Shown here: positions 53,025 through 62,626 of the stretch, piece by piece
Layout of the letters: every line of letters starts with the position of its first letter
How positions within the stretch are numbered: position 1 is the stretch's first letter
DNA from: JAUUSJ01 sp964439395
GTDB lineage: Bacteria; Bacillota; Clostridia; Lachnospirales; Lachnospiraceae
Reading direction: 5' to 3'
Length of the DNA stretch: 64,000 nt
NCBI GenBank assembly: GCA_964439395.1
Contig: CAYTNV010000008.1
Coordinates: 36,946-100,945 of the forward strand
Notes under the pieces: model-generated
Databases searched by the model: none
What the model was told of the DNA's origin: nothing
The model's input: only the letters and a program-made list of their open reading frames with translations
Position numbers and translations under genes: made by a program

Positions 53025-54347
53025 ATGTTAGAAAAAGTATTTCATTTACGGGAGAAAAATACGACTGTAAAGACAGAAGTTTTGGCTGGTCTTACTACCT
53101 TTCTTGCTATGGCTTATATTCTTGCGGTTAATCCAGGAATGTTAAGTGAGACTGGTATGAGCTTTCAGGGGGTCTTTATTGCAACGGCCGTCAGTAGCGC
53201 AGCAGCTTCTATTTTGATGGGCTTTTTAGCTAATTATCCAGTAGCTCTTTCTGCTGGTATGGGTGTAAACGCTGTATTTACTTACACCATCGTTATGGGA
53301 ATGGGACTTACTTGGGAAGGTGCGCTCGCATGTGTATTTGTTTCTGGTATTGTTTTCATTTTGATTACTGTGACTGGTATCAGAAGTATTATTATCAATG
53401 CAATTCCAGCGCAGTTAAAGTTGGCAATTGGAGCAGGTATCGGATTTTTTATCGCGTTTATTGGTCTGATTAATGCGCAAATTGTAGTAAATAGTGATTC
53501 TACATTAGTGACACTTGGCGATTTTACAGATCCAGTAGTTTTATTATCAATATTTGGTATTATTTTGACTGTATTTTTGTTAGTAAAACAAGTTCCGGCT
53601 GCTGTATTTTTAGGTATTTTGGGAACAGCAATTTTGGGTATTATTCTTGGAGTACTTGGTGTTTCCAATATGCCACAGCTTCCTACTGGAGTAGTTTCTG
53701 CTGATTTTGATTTTAGTCTAGTTGGAGCGTTTGCACGTGGCTTTGGAGAGTTGGCATCTCATCCACAGTGCTGGATGGCAATTTTCTCTTTACTTTTTGT
53801 AGATTTTTTTGACACGGCGGGAACATTAGTGGCAGTCGCAAATAGTGCAGGTTTAGTAAACGAAGATGGTGAACTCGATAATATCGAGAGGGCTCTTTTG
53901 GCAGATGCAGTTGGAACTGTATTCGGATCTATGATGGGTACTTCTACGGTAACTTCTTTTGTAGAGTCCACATCTGGTGTTAAAGTTGGTGGAAAGACTG
54001 GTTTAACTGCTTGTACAACTGGTTTTCTATTTATTTTATCTATCTTTTTCTATCCACTGCTTTCTTGTGTTACGAGCGCAGTGACCGCTCCAGCATTAGT
54101 TGCAGTAGGTATTTTGATGGCACAGCAGCTTAAAGAAATTAAGTGGGATAATTTAGTATTTGCTACAAGTACTTTTGTGACAGTTATCATTATGGTTTTG
54201 GGATATTCTATTACAAATGGTATTGCACTTGGATTTATTACTTATGCAATTGCAATGGTTGCAGCTAAGAAGGCAAAAGAAGTAAAACTTATTATCTGGA
54301 TATTAGTTGTGTTATTTATTGTTTACTTTGCATTCTTACCTAAATAA
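53025..54347 (+). CDS. Guanine/hypoxanthine permease (AzgA/PbuG-type NCS2)
   Basis: A 440-residue purine transporter with 12-14 membrane helices. TEVLAGLTTFLAMAYILAVNP near the N-terminus is the AzgA/PbuG signature. FVDFFDTAGTLVAVANSAG (about residue 260) is the conserved acidic motif. MMGTSTVTSFVESTSGVKVGGKTGL (about 305-330) is the substrate-binding NCS2 motif of this subgroup. It takes up guanine, hypoxanthine or adenine with protons. ATG 53025 has AGAGGAGG before it. A longer frame to 52947 has no site. Confidence 0.92.
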   Translation: MLEKVFHLREKNTTVKTEVLAGLTTFLAMAYILAVNPGMLSETGMSFQGVFIATAVSSAAASILMGFLANYPVALSAGMGVNAVFTYTIVMGMGLTWEGALACVFVSGIVFILITVTGIRSIIINAIPAQLKLAIGAGIGFFIAFIGLINAQIVVNSDSTLVTLGDFTDPVVLLSIFGIILTVFLLVKQVPAAVFLGILGTAILGIILGVLGVSNMPQLPTGVVSADFDFSLVGAFARGFGELASHPQCWMAIFSLLFVDFFDTAGTLVAVANSAGLVNEDGELDNIERALLADAVGTVFGSMMGTSTVTSFVESTSGVKVGGKTGLTACTTGFLFILSIFFYPLLSCVTSAVTAPALVAVGILMAQQLKEIKWDNLVFATSTFVTVIIMVLGYSITNGIALGFITYAIAMVAAKKAKEVKLIIWILVVLFIVYFAFLPK

Positions 54348-54734
54348 AATAAAGCTATTCAGTATGAGGTAAAAAATAGAAACAGCGCATTTCAATATGT
54401 CATTAAAAAAAAGAATATGAACTTCTGAGAGGATGTTGTAAAATGTAAAATTTTAACGAGATATAGTTCTGAATTATTTCAGTGATATCAATATCGTGCA
54501 TAAAAAATTCATTTTGCAATATCCTCTTTTTATATAGAGGGTATGAGATTCTTTTGTTAAACTTGAGGTATTGAGTGGAATGAATAAGTAGAGTTAAAAA
54601 TTGTTTTTAGAATCTGATAAAAAACAATCAATATTAGTTTATAACTTATCTTTTTGCATAAAAACTGCTTGATAAATTTAAAAATTATTTTATACTTAAT
54701 AAAAGGAAGGCAGGAAAGAAGAGGGTGTATATTA
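54348..54734 (+). terminator. Intergenic stretch with a long terminator hairpin
   Basis: AGAGGATGTTGTAAAATG (54428-54445) pairs with CATTTTGCAATATCCTCT (54510-54527), followed by a T run. The about 65-base inner part has further pairing. Its arms resemble the terminator at 37861-37949. The rest holds no gene I can support. Confidence 0.65.
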
Positions 54735-55094
54735 TTGTTACGGAAAGCGATATTTAGGTATGTAGAAAAACAGTATGGTACAAAACCAGAATATCTTTGG
54801 AAGAAAAATCCGAAAAAAGTTGTACTTAGGCATGGAAGAAATCAGAAATGGTACGCTGTCATTGTGAATGTATCGAGGGAAAAATTAGGATTAGAGGGAA
54901 ACGATACAGTTGATATCATAAATATAAAGAGTACCCCAGAATGGATAGGAGTATTTGTTAAAGCAGAAGGTTTTTTGTCAGGATATCATATGAATAAGAG
55001 GCATTGGATGACGATTTTGTTGGATGGGACTGTGAGTGAGGAGAAGATTTTAGACTTTATCGATATGAGCTATGATTTAATTGATGAAAAATAA
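54735..55094 (+). CDS. MmcQ/YjbR-family protein
   Basis: A 119-residue single-domain protein of the YjbR (CyaY-like fold) family. QKWYAVIVNVSREKLGLEG and YHMNKRHWMTILLDGTVSEEKI are the two conserved family blocks. Members are presumed DNA-binding, but the function is not established. The start is probably TTG 54735, about 10 bases after an AGAGGG site. The frame is open to an ATG at 54654 with no ribosome site and an unlike N-terminus. Confidence 0.82.
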   Translation: MLRKAIFRYVEKQYGTKPEYLWKKNPKKVVLRHGRNQKWYAVIVNVSREKLGLEGNDTVDIINIKSTPEWIGVFVKAEGFLSGYHMNKRHWMTILLDGTVSEEKILDFIDMSYDLIDEK

Positions 55095-55860
55095 TGCTTT
55101 ATAAATAATGAGAACTTATATTTTTAAGTCATTTTATTCTTTAAATTTGGTTAAAGTAGTAATGGAAGATGTATATTGTTTTATAAATTATGTTTTTTCT
55201 GTGAAAAATTAATTGACGATAAAAAGTATTTATGATAAAATTGATACAAATTTAATGAGAATCTATTCCTTAGAGCATATTACAAATAAAAGTTTTTTGT
55301 ATTTAGTCATAGGGAATGTCAGTCAATGGAGAGTAGAGGTTAACGTAAGTGTTAGGCAGAATACTCTCCTTTTTATATGTTTATGGCATATGTATTCTCG
55401 TAATACTTATCAATTTTATTTTTTTGAACGGTCTTTATATTGCTAATGCCGACGAAAAGATAATTTTTAGGAGGCGAATGTGGATAATAGGATTTTAAGA
55501 CATCAAAACAAAGCAGATAGAGATATCTGCCTGTGAAATGTATGTAGTACGTGCGGTTATGCAATTAGGGGCTTTGAGTTGAGGATATATTGGTGTTTCT
55601 GCAGCTTGTCAGCAACCATCACGGCAATAAGCTGAGTGATTCTGGCAAGCTGTAAATCCGCATGGAATGTTTTTTCTACGCCCTGCAACATAGAAGCTAT
55701 CTTTGAAGTGGTTGATAGATTTTTCCGGGGATTTTATGCATGAATACATAAATAGTTATAAAATAAGTAGAAAAGAGAATTGACAAAATATGAGTAATTT
55801 TTTAGAATAAAAAATGTGTTGTATGATAAAGAAAGAGGAAAGGCAGGAGAAAATGAGAAA
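55095..55860. other. Long intergenic region before the second purine permease
   Basis: GGAGAGTA (about 55327) pairs with TACTCTCC (about 55366), followed by TTTTTA, giving a terminator or leader hairpin. On the minus strand at about 55567-55735 a frame reads GVEKTFHADLQLARITQLIA, then VMVADKLQKHQYI, without a start, perhaps a remnant. No riboswitch fold was recognised, although the region precedes a xanthine/uracil-type permease. Confidence 0.35.
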
Positions 55861-57273
55861 ATGAGCAAAAAAAATAATACAGTAAGCGTAGATAATATTT
55901 ATAAGTTGGACGGACGAGTGCCAATCTTAAAAGCGATACCATTTGGATTGCAGCATGTATTAGCGATGTTTGTATCAAATTTGGTTCCAGTGCTATTAGT
56001 TTGTAGCACAGCTTATGTGGGAGGAGTAGGACCGGCAGACGGAGGTGGATTAAGTGCCGTAGAAATTTCACAGCTATTGCAGTGTGCGATGTTTGTGGCA
56101 GGTATTGGTACGATTGTTCAACTTTATCCGATTTGGAAGATTGGTTCAAGATTGCCCGTTGTTATGGGAGTTAGCTTTACTTTTTTAGGTTCCTTGATAA
56201 CGGTTGCAACGAATCCACAGTGGGGATATGAGGGAATGATTGGAGCAATTATTGTTGGTGGTATTTTTGAGGGATGCCTTGGTCTTACTGCAAAGTATTG
56301 GAGAAAATATATTCAACCGATTGTATCCGCCTGTGTTGTAACAACAATTGGATTTTCCCTACTTTCTGTGGGAATGAATTCCTTTGGAGGTGGTCAAGGG
56401 GCAGAAAACTTTGGTATGTGGTATAATATTTTAGTTGCAGCGATCACATTGATTGCATGTTTATTGTTTAAGCATTTTGCGATTGGTGTATGGAAAAACT
56501 TAAATGTTTTATTTGGATTGATTGTAGGCTATATTGTATCTGTTATTTTTACGGTTTCTGGAATCGCTAAGATGATAGATTTTGAGCAGTTTAGGACAAC
56601 GGTTATTCAGGTTGGATTGATAAATATTCCACTTCCTTGTTTTTTTAAAGGGCATATTCCAACGTTCCATTTGGGAGCAATCATTACAGTTGGAATTGTG
56701 TTTTTAGTATCGGCGGCAGAGACAATCGGTGATACAACGGCAGTATGTACAGGTGGTCTTGGCAGAGATATTACAGAGCGTGAAGTTCAGGGTTCTCTGG
56801 CATGTGACGGATTTTTCAGTGCATTTTCAGGACTATTTGGATGTAATCCGATTACTTCCTTTAGCCAGAATGTGGGATTAGTGGCGATGACAAAAGTAGT
56901 TAATCGTTTTACTATTTTGATGGGTGCACTTGTCTTAATTTTGGCATCCTTATTGCCACCAATTGGCGCATTTTTCAACTCACTTCCAGACTGCGTGCTC
57001 GGTGGCTGTACTGTTATGATGTTTGGTTCCATCGTATTTAGTGGTGTGAAGATGATTGCGGAATGTGGATTTAGTGATAGAAATATGACAATTGTGGCAT
57101 TGTCTTTTTGTATTGGTATTGGAGTTACTTTAGTAGATTCTACTATCTTAGGTGCTTTTCCAGATTTAATTGGAGGTATTTTTGCAGGAAATCCAGTTGC
57201 TGGTGTATTTGTCGTTTCTATAGTGTTAAGTCTTGTATTGCCAAAGGATGGAGAAAATGTAAAGAATTCTTAA
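55861..57273 (+). CDS. Xanthine/uracil-type NCS2 nucleobase permease
   Basis: A 470-residue transporter with about 14 helices. LKAIPFGLQHVLAMFVSNLVP is the NCS2 N-terminal block. VSAAETIGDTTA (about residue 285) carries the substrate Glu. NPITSFSQNVGLVAMTKVVNR (about 330) is the NCS2 signature N-x-G-x4-T-x-V. Its closest named type is the xanthine permease PbuX. Uric acid or uracil is possible. ATG 55861 follows AGGAGA. The second purine carrier within 3 kb suggests emphasis on base salvage. Confidence 0.9.
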   Translation: MSKKNNTVSVDNIYKLDGRVPILKAIPFGLQHVLAMFVSNLVPVLLVCSTAYVGGVGPADGGGLSAVEISQLLQCAMFVAGIGTIVQLYPIWKIGSRLPVVMGVSFTFLGSLITVATNPQWGYEGMIGAIIVGGIFEGCLGLTAKYWRKYIQPIVSACVVTTIGFSLLSVGMNSFGGGQGAENFGMWYNILVAAITLIACLLFKHFAIGVWKNLNVLFGLIVGYIVSVIFTVSGIAKMIDFEQFRTTVIQVGLINIPLPCFFKGHIPTFHLGAIITVGIVFLVSAAETIGDTTAVCTGGLGRDITEREVQGSLACDGFFSAFSGLFGCNPITSFSQNVGLVAMTKVVNRFTILMGALVLILASLLPPIGAFFNSLPDCVLGGCTVMMFGSIVFSGVKMIAECGFSDRNMTIVALSFCIGIGVTLVDSTILGAFPDLIGGIFAGNPVAGVFVVSIVLSLVLPKDGENVKNS

Positions 57274-57382
57274 TGCTATTTCCCTTGCATTGCTCTTTTC
57301 TTCGGAGTAAAATGAATTTATGAGAAGAAAAAATTTTTCTGAACATGATAAATACTATATATGATAGAAAAAAGGAGAATTT

Positions 57383-59086
57383 ATGAAGAGGAGAGGGAAA
57401 ATCTTTACCGTTTTGGCAGTTGTCATTTTGGCAGCAATTTATTATTATGTGGAGCTTCCAGCCATTAATATTCATGAGACTGGCTTTTGGAGCTTTATTA
57501 TAGGAGTTTTAGTTTTACTACTTATATTTAGTTTTGGAAAGATATTTAGAGGTGGTATTCGCAGCAAAGATGATTTAAAGAGTTTAAGGTATGAAATCCG
57601 AGGGAAAAAGGGCTTAAAGATAATGATAGCAGCGCTCGTGATAGTTATAGCTTTTTATGCAGCGGGAAGTATTTTATCGTCTCCGATTGTCAATGCAAAA
57701 AAGTATCAAAAGCTTTTAGAGCCAGAGACAGGAGATTTTGTAAAAGATATTGATCAAGTTGACTATAATCAGATTCCACTTCTTGACAAGGATTCGGCAG
57801 AATTACTTGGAAATCGTAAGATGGGTAGTATGGTTGATATGGTATCTCAGTTTGAGGTAAGTTCCCTTTATTCCCAGATTAATTATAATGGAAGACCCGT
57901 CCGTGTCACACCGTTAGTGTATGCAAGCTTTATTAAGTGGTTTACAAACCAAAAAAGTGGAATTCCAGCTTATATATCGATTGATATGGCAACACAAAAT
58001 ACACAGCTTATTAAGTTATCAGAAGGAATGAAATACTCTGAATCAGAATATTTTAATCGAAATATTTACAGACATTTGAGATTTCATTATCCAACTTATA
58101 TTTTTGATCAGCTTAGTTTTGAGATTGACGAGGAGGGGACTCCATACTGGATTTGCCCTGTGAAAAAATTTACAATTGGTCTTTTTGGAGGACAGACAAT
58201 CGGAAAGGTTGTTCTTTGCAACGCCATTACAGGAGAATGTCAGTCCATGGATGTAAAAGATGTGCCAAGTTGGGTTGATCGCGTATATCCAGCGGATTTA
58301 TTAATTGAGATGTACGATTATCATGGAACATTAAAAAATGGATTTATTAATAGTGTTCTAGGACAAAAAGGATGTCTTGAGACGACAGATGGATATAATT
58401 ATATCGCACAAGATGATGATGTTTGGGTATATACGGGTGTTACCTCCGTCAGTGGAGATCGCTCTAATGTAGGATTTGTCCTTATGAATCAGAGAACAAA
58501 GGAGACGAAGTATTACGAGATTGCTGGAGCGGAAGAATATTCTGCGATGGACTCCGCCGAGGGTCAGGTACAGAACTTAGGTTATAAGGCCGCTTTTCCA
58601 CTTCTTCTAAATATTAGTGGAGAGCCAACTTATTTCATGGCTCTGAAGGATAATGCAGGCTTGGTAAAGAAATATGCAATGGTAAATATTCAAAAATATC
58701 AAAATGTCGCTATCGGCGATACCGTATCTGCCTGCGAGAAGACGTATAAGAAAATGATTGTAAAAGGAGGCGGCTCTAGTTCTTCGGATGCAGATGAACA
58801 GACGATAGAAGGTAAAATTACTCGTATGGCGCAGGGGGTTGTAGATGGCAATACGCATTTCTATCTTGTAATTGAGGGAAGTGAGCTTATTTTTGATGTG
58901 CCGATTGTAGATTTTATGGAAATTGTCAAATATGATGTCGAAGATAAGATTAAGATGAGTTATGTTGAGGGAGAGCCGACTTGTACCGTATTGAAGATTG
59001 GAGATAGAGAAGTATCGGAAGATATGACAAAAGAGAATGAAGTAGTAGAGGAAAATATAGATAGCATTACTGATGAGAATGAATAA
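57383..59086 (+). CDS. Uncharacterised membrane protein with a large extracytoplasmic domain
   Basis: A 567-residue protein I cannot assign. Three hydrophobic helices (residues about 8-23, 35-51, 77-97) are followed by about 440 soluble residues that should lie outside. That part shows DNQVDYNQIPLLDKDSAELLG-like motifs, a beta-rich middle, then a Ser-rich linker (GGGSSSSDADEQ, about 475) and a C-terminal small beta-barrel-like domain (IEGKITRMAQGVVDGNTHFYLVI). The tail is strongly acidic. It is monocistronic with an AAAGGAGAA site. The layout suggests an envelope protein. No enzymatic motif is seen. Confidence 0.7.
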   Translation: MKRRGKIFTVLAVVILAAIYYYVELPAINIHETGFWSFIIGVLVLLLIFSFGKIFRGGIRSKDDLKSLRYEIRGKKGLKIMIAALVIVIAFYAAGSILSSPIVNAKKYQKLLEPETGDFVKDIDQVDYNQIPLLDKDSAELLGNRKMGSMVDMVSQFEVSSLYSQINYNGRPVRVTPLVYASFIKWFTNQKSGIPAYISIDMATQNTQLIKLSEGMKYSESEYFNRNIYRHLRFHYPTYIFDQLSFEIDEEGTPYWICPVKKFTIGLFGGQTIGKVVLCNAITGECQSMDVKDVPSWVDRVYPADLLIEMYDYHGTLKNGFINSVLGQKGCLETTDGYNYIAQDDDVWVYTGVTSVSGDRSNVGFVLMNQRTKETKYYEIAGAEEYSAMDSAEGQVQNLGYKAAFPLLLNISGEPTYFMALKDNAGLVKKYAMVNIQKYQNVAIGDTVSACEKTYKKMIVKGGGSSSSDADEQTIEGKITRMAQGVVDGNTHFYLVIEGSELIFDVPIVDFMEIVKYDVEDKIKMSYVEGEPTCTVLKIGDREVSEDMTKENEVVEENIDSITDENE

Positions 59087-59448
59087 AAGGTAGACTATTT
59101 TATATATTTGGAAGAGGAGTTCTCTATTTTGCTTAACTTTTAAATATAATGATTATGTGATGAAAGAGGATTGAATTTTGCATTATATGGAATTTGATCC
59201 TCTTGTTCTGTTAAAAATAAAAATATTAATTGTGAATATAGCTAATCATAATTTTTTTAAAAGCAAAACTAAAAAATAGAATAGAGTGTCAATTTATATT
59301 ATATTTTGTATGAAAAATATAGTAAAATTACTATAAAAGGCTATAAATTGAAAAGCTGATGAAAGAACTTTCCGGCTTTCTGTCTTCTATTGAATAAAAA
59401 AAAGGATTTGGATATACTAATACTAAGTTAAAAGGAGGATAAATTAAT
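59087..59448 (+). promoter_or_regulatory. Terminator, inverted repeat and promoter before nanE
   Basis: AAGAGGAT...GATCCTCTT (about 59163-59206) is a terminator of the previous gene. GAAAG-AA-CTTTC (59361-59372) lies inside a larger imperfect palindrome and resembles GAAA-x-TTTC sites of RpiR/NanR regulators. A promoter follows: TTGAAT (59390-59395), 17 bases, TATACT (59413-59418). Confidence 0.5.
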
Positions 59449-60132
59449 ATGGATAAAAAATTAGAACAGTTAAAAGGAAAGTTGATTGTATCTTGTCAGG
59501 CTCTTAGTCATGAGCCACTTCATTCTTCCTTTATTATGGGAAGAATGGCTCTAGCAGCAAAGCAAGGAGGCGCATTTGGCATTCGTGCTAATACAAGGGA
59601 GGATATAGAAGAGATTCAAAAGGTAGTTAATCTTCCAATTATTGGAATTGTAAAGAGAGATTATGACGACAGCGAGATTTATATTACTCCTACAATGAGA
59701 GAGATTGAGGAACTTATGGAGGTAAAGCCAGAGATTATCGCTCTAGATGCGACAAATGCAAAGCGTCCAGGTGGCGTGAGTTTGGAAGAATTTTTTGACC
59801 AAATTAAGAGCATATATCCAGACCAACTTTTGATGGCAGACTGTTCTACTGTGGAAGAGGCAGTTTTTGCAGATAAACTCGGATTTGATTTTATCGGAAC
59901 AACACTTGTCGGATACACAAAGCAGAGTAAGGGTGATAAAATTGAGGAAAATGATTTTGAGATTTTAAGAGAAATTTTATCAAAAGTATCACATCCTGTT
60001 ATTGCGGAGGGAAATATCAATACGCCAGAAAAGGTAAAAAGAGTAATTGAGCTTGGCTCTTATAGTGTAGTTGTTGGTTCTGCAATTACAAGACCACAGC
60101 TTATTACAAAAACATTTTCTCAAGTGTTATAG
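59449..60132 (+). CDS. nanE: N-acetylmannosamine-6-phosphate 2-epimerase
   Basis: Turns ManNAc-6-P into GlcNAc-6-P in sialic acid and ManNAc use. A 227-residue TIM barrel. KGKLIVSCQALSHEPLHSS is the family N-terminus. PIIGIVKRDY carries the catalytic Lys, ALDATNAKRPGG the phosphate/substrate loop, and VIAEGNINTPEKV the catalytic Glu. It precedes an RpiR-type regulator and nagA, so the product is passed on to deacetylation. Lyase and kinase genes (nanA, nanK) are not in the window. Confidence 0.95.
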   Translation: MDKKLEQLKGKLIVSCQALSHEPLHSSFIMGRMALAAKQGGAFGIRANTREDIEEIQKVVNLPIIGIVKRDYDDSEIYITPTMREIEELMEVKPEIIALDATNAKRPGGVSLEEFFDQIKSIYPDQLLMADCSTVEEAVFADKLGFDFIGTTLVGYTKQSKGDKIEENDFEILREILSKVSHPVIAEGNINTPEKVKRVIELGSYSVVVGSAITRPQLITKTFSQVL

Positions 60133-60192
60133 TAACAATTGCTGTTAGATAAATAGTGGTTCCCAGTTAATGCCCTAAAAATGGATGGATTA

Positions 60193-60223
60193 TTGACAAA
60201 AATCTTAAGTTTTATGTTATAAT
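60193..60223 (+). promoter_or_regulatory. Possible promoter of the RpiR-type regulator
   Basis: TTGACA (60193-60198) and TATAAT (60218-60223), both perfect boxes but 19 bases apart, so activity may depend on a regulator. Confidence 0.5.
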
Positions 60224-60307
60224 AAAAAAGGTAGTTGGGTTTTGGTTGGTAATTTTGGGACATTTATGTCTTGTGCAAAGAGCTGTCAAAGAGAAAAGGA
60301 GATATGG

Positions 60308-61141
60308 ATGGAATACTATGTGGAATCAATTATTCCGATTATTGAGGAAAAATACGATAGTTTTACAAATGTAGAAAAAAATATTGCGGATTTTTTTATT
60401 CACAACCAGGAGAAAGTAGATATCTCAGCGAAGTCTCTCTCAAAAAAACTTTTTGTCTCGGAGGCGTCATTATCTAGATTTGCCAAAAAATGTGGTTATA
60501 AAGGTTATCGCGAATTTATCTATCAGTATGAGAAGACTTTTGTAGAGGAAAAAGCTTCCATTACTGGTAATACAAGGATGGTATTAAACGCCTATCAAGA
60601 GCTCCTAAATAAGACTTATGCCTTGGAGGACGAAAAACAGATAAAAAGAATTTGTCAATATTTAAGTGAGGTATCGAGAGTATTTGTCTGTGGAAAGGGG
60701 AGCTCAGGTCTTGCGGCGAGTGAGATGGAACTTCGCTTTATGAGGCTTGGATTAAATATTCGCTCTATTTTAGAGAGCGATCATATGAGAATGCAGACTG
60801 TTTTTCAAGATAAAAATAGTTTAGTTGTCGGATTGAGCATCAGTGGTGCAAGAAAGGATGTTTTATATTTATTAAAGGAGTCTAGTAAAAAAGGAGCCAA
60901 AACTATTTTAATTACGGCGAATAAAAAAGATTCTTTTGCGGAATTTTGTACAGAAATAGTGCTTGTGCCATCATTAAAAGAGCTGAATTATGGAAATGTG
61001 ATTTCTCCACAGTTTCCACTGCTTATTATGTTAGATATTATTTATGCTAATTATCAAGAGGAAGATAGGCAGTTAAAAGAGAGACTTCACAGTGACACAT
61101 TGAGAGCGTTGGGAGTTGGAGTGAGAAATAGACATAAGTGA
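60308..61141 (+). CDS. RpiR/MurR-family transcriptional regulator
   Basis: A 277-residue regulator. The N-terminal RpiR helix-turn-helix (FTNVEKNIADFFIHNQEKVD, ...LFVSEASLSRFAKKCGYKGYREF) is followed by a SIS sugar-phosphate domain (VFVCGKGSSGLAASEMELRFMRLGL, VVGLSISGARKDVL). By neighbourhood it senses ManNAc-6-P or GlcNAc-6-P and controls nanE and nagA. ATG 60308 is 6 bases after AGGAG. A frame extending to 60242 lacks a site. Confidence 0.9.
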   Translation: MEYYVESIIPIIEEKYDSFTNVEKNIADFFIHNQEKVDISAKSLSKKLFVSEASLSRFAKKCGYKGYREFIYQYEKTFVEEKASITGNTRMVLNAYQELLNKTYALEDEKQIKRICQYLSEVSRVFVCGKGSSGLAASEMELRFMRLGLNIRSILESDHMRMQTVFQDKNSLVVGLSISGARKDVLYLLKESSKKGAKTILITANKKDSFAEFCTEIVLVPSLKELNYGNVISPQFPLLIMLDIIYANYQEEDRQLKERLHSDTLRALGVGVRNRHK

Positions 61142-61155
61142 GGGGATAAATAAAT

Positions 61156-62307
61156 ATGGTTATTAAAAATGTAAAACGTTATACAGAGGAAAATAAATTT
61201 GTAGATGGAGAAATTTATATAAAGGAAGATTTGTTTTCGTCAAAGGAAGAGAGAGAGCAGGAGATAGAGGTCATTGACGGTGAGGGTTGCTACGCAATTC
61301 CAGGGCTAATTGACTTACATTTTCACGGATGTATGGGATATGATGTTTGCGATGGGACAAAAGAGGCAATTGAGGAAATTGCAAAGTATGAGGCTTCTGT
61401 TGGTGTAACTGCTATCTGTCCTGCGACGATGACTTTGCCGGTAGAGGAGTTAAATGATATTTTGACTATAGCGGCGGAGTATAAAAAAGAGCAGGAAAAT
61501 GAAAAAAAAGTGAATGAGGCAGATTTGATTGGGATAAATATGGAAGGTCCATTTATTAGTCCAGCCAAAAAGGGAGCACAAGATGCGAGAAATATTTTGC
61601 CTTGTGATGAGGAGATAGCAAAGGGATTTTTAAAAGCGTCCAGCGGATTGGTAAAATTCATCGGTGTGGCGCCGGAGGAAAGTAGTTTTACAACGGAATT
61701 TATCAAAGAGATGAAAAAAGAAGTAACAATATCGCTTGCACATACAAATGCAGATTTTGATGATGCAGATGAAGCATTTAAGGCGGGCGCAAAGCATGCC
61801 ATACATTTATATAATGCGATGACTGGATTTACTCACAGAGATCCTGGTGTGGTTGGAGCAGTCTGCGAGAATAAGCATGTAACTGCAGAGCTAATTTGTG
61901 ACGGCATTCATATTCATCCAGCAGCTGTTCGCATAACATTTTCAATGCTTGGAAATGATAGGATTATTTTAATTAGTGATAGCATGAGAGCAACAGGAAT
62001 GACAGATGGCATCTATACGCTCGGTGGACTTGATGTAAAAGTAGAGGGCAATAAGGCTACATTAGTCTCTGACGGTGCAATTGCTGGATCTGTTACGAAC
62101 TTAATGGAATGCATGAAGACGGCAGTTCAAAAGATGGAAATTCCACTTGAAGTGGCTATAGCCTGTGCGACTAAAAATCCAGCGAAATGCCTTGGTGTGT
62201 ACGATAAATATGGTTCTATTACAGCTGGCAAGAAGGCAAATTTAGTTTTGCTTGATAAGGAACTTAATGTGAGAGCTGTTATTAAGGATGGAAAAAGAAT
62301 AAAATAG
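61156..62307 (+). CDS. nagA: N-acetylglucosamine-6-phosphate deacetylase
   Basis: Removes acetate from GlcNAc-6-P to give GlcN-6-P. A 383-residue amidohydrolase: metal-binding LIDLHFHGCMGYDV (about residue 51), NMEGPFISPAKKGAQ (metal Glu), SLAHTNAD and HLYNAMTGFTHRDPG (metal His residues), and the catalytic Asp in ILISDSMRATGM (about 275). It is 14 bases after the regulator gene, so regulator and enzyme form one unit. nagB is not in the window. Confidence 0.95.
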   Translation: MVIKNVKRYTEENKFVDGEIYIKEDLFSSKEEREQEIEVIDGEGCYAIPGLIDLHFHGCMGYDVCDGTKEAIEEIAKYEASVGVTAICPATMTLPVEELNDILTIAAEYKKEQENEKKVNEADLIGINMEGPFISPAKKGAQDARNILPCDEEIAKGFLKASSGLVKFIGVAPEESSFTTEFIKEMKKEVTISLAHTNADFDDADEAFKAGAKHAIHLYNAMTGFTHRDPGVVGAVCENKHVTAELICDGIHIHPAAVRITFSMLGNDRIILISDSMRATGMTDGIYTLGGLDVKVEGNKATLVSDGAIAGSVTNLMECMKTAVQKMEIPLEVAIACATKNPAKCLGVYDKYGSITAGKKANLVLLDKELNVRAVIKDGKRIK

Positions 62308-62334
62308 AGAAAATATAATGATATACTCATAAAG

Positions 62335-62380
62335 AGATAGAAACGATTTCTAAATGAATTTTGTTTCTATCTTTTTTTAT
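62335..62380 (+). terminator. Terminator after nagA
   Basis: AGATAGAAAC pairs perfectly with GTTTCTATCT, followed by seven T. Confidence 0.85.
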
Positions 62381-62539
62381 TCCTATATTATATTTTCGAG
62401 AATCCAAATCTGTGGTGTTAAATCTTGAGGTCTATAGTAAAAATTTAAGAAGTTTGCTATTATTTTTGCACGCACACACTTTTTTGGGATTTTGAAATGG
62501 GCGATTTGTATTTATAATTCATAGATTTAGTTGAAAAAA

Positions 62540-62569
62540 TTGACTTTTTATATTGTATAAAGGTATAAT
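62540..62569 (+). promoter_or_regulatory. Promoter of the SseB-macrodomain gene
   Basis: TTGACT (62540-62545), 18 bases, TATAAT (62564-62569). GGAGG lies 5 bases before the ATG at 62627. Confidence 0.65.
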
Positions 62570-62626
62570 AAAAAAGAAAAATATATAGAGGAGAGCCAAA
62601 GATAGAAAAGGCAGTACGGAGGAATT

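Noticed and set aside
52492..55860. Purine riboswitches before the two base permeases
   Set aside because: I searched the leaders for the conserved three-way junction core and paired loops and did not find them. A covariance search would settle it.
61323..61802. 159-codon minus-strand frame inside nagA
   Set aside because: Lies wholly within a well-supported gene, low-complexity Ser/Phe/Ala sequence, no ribosome site.
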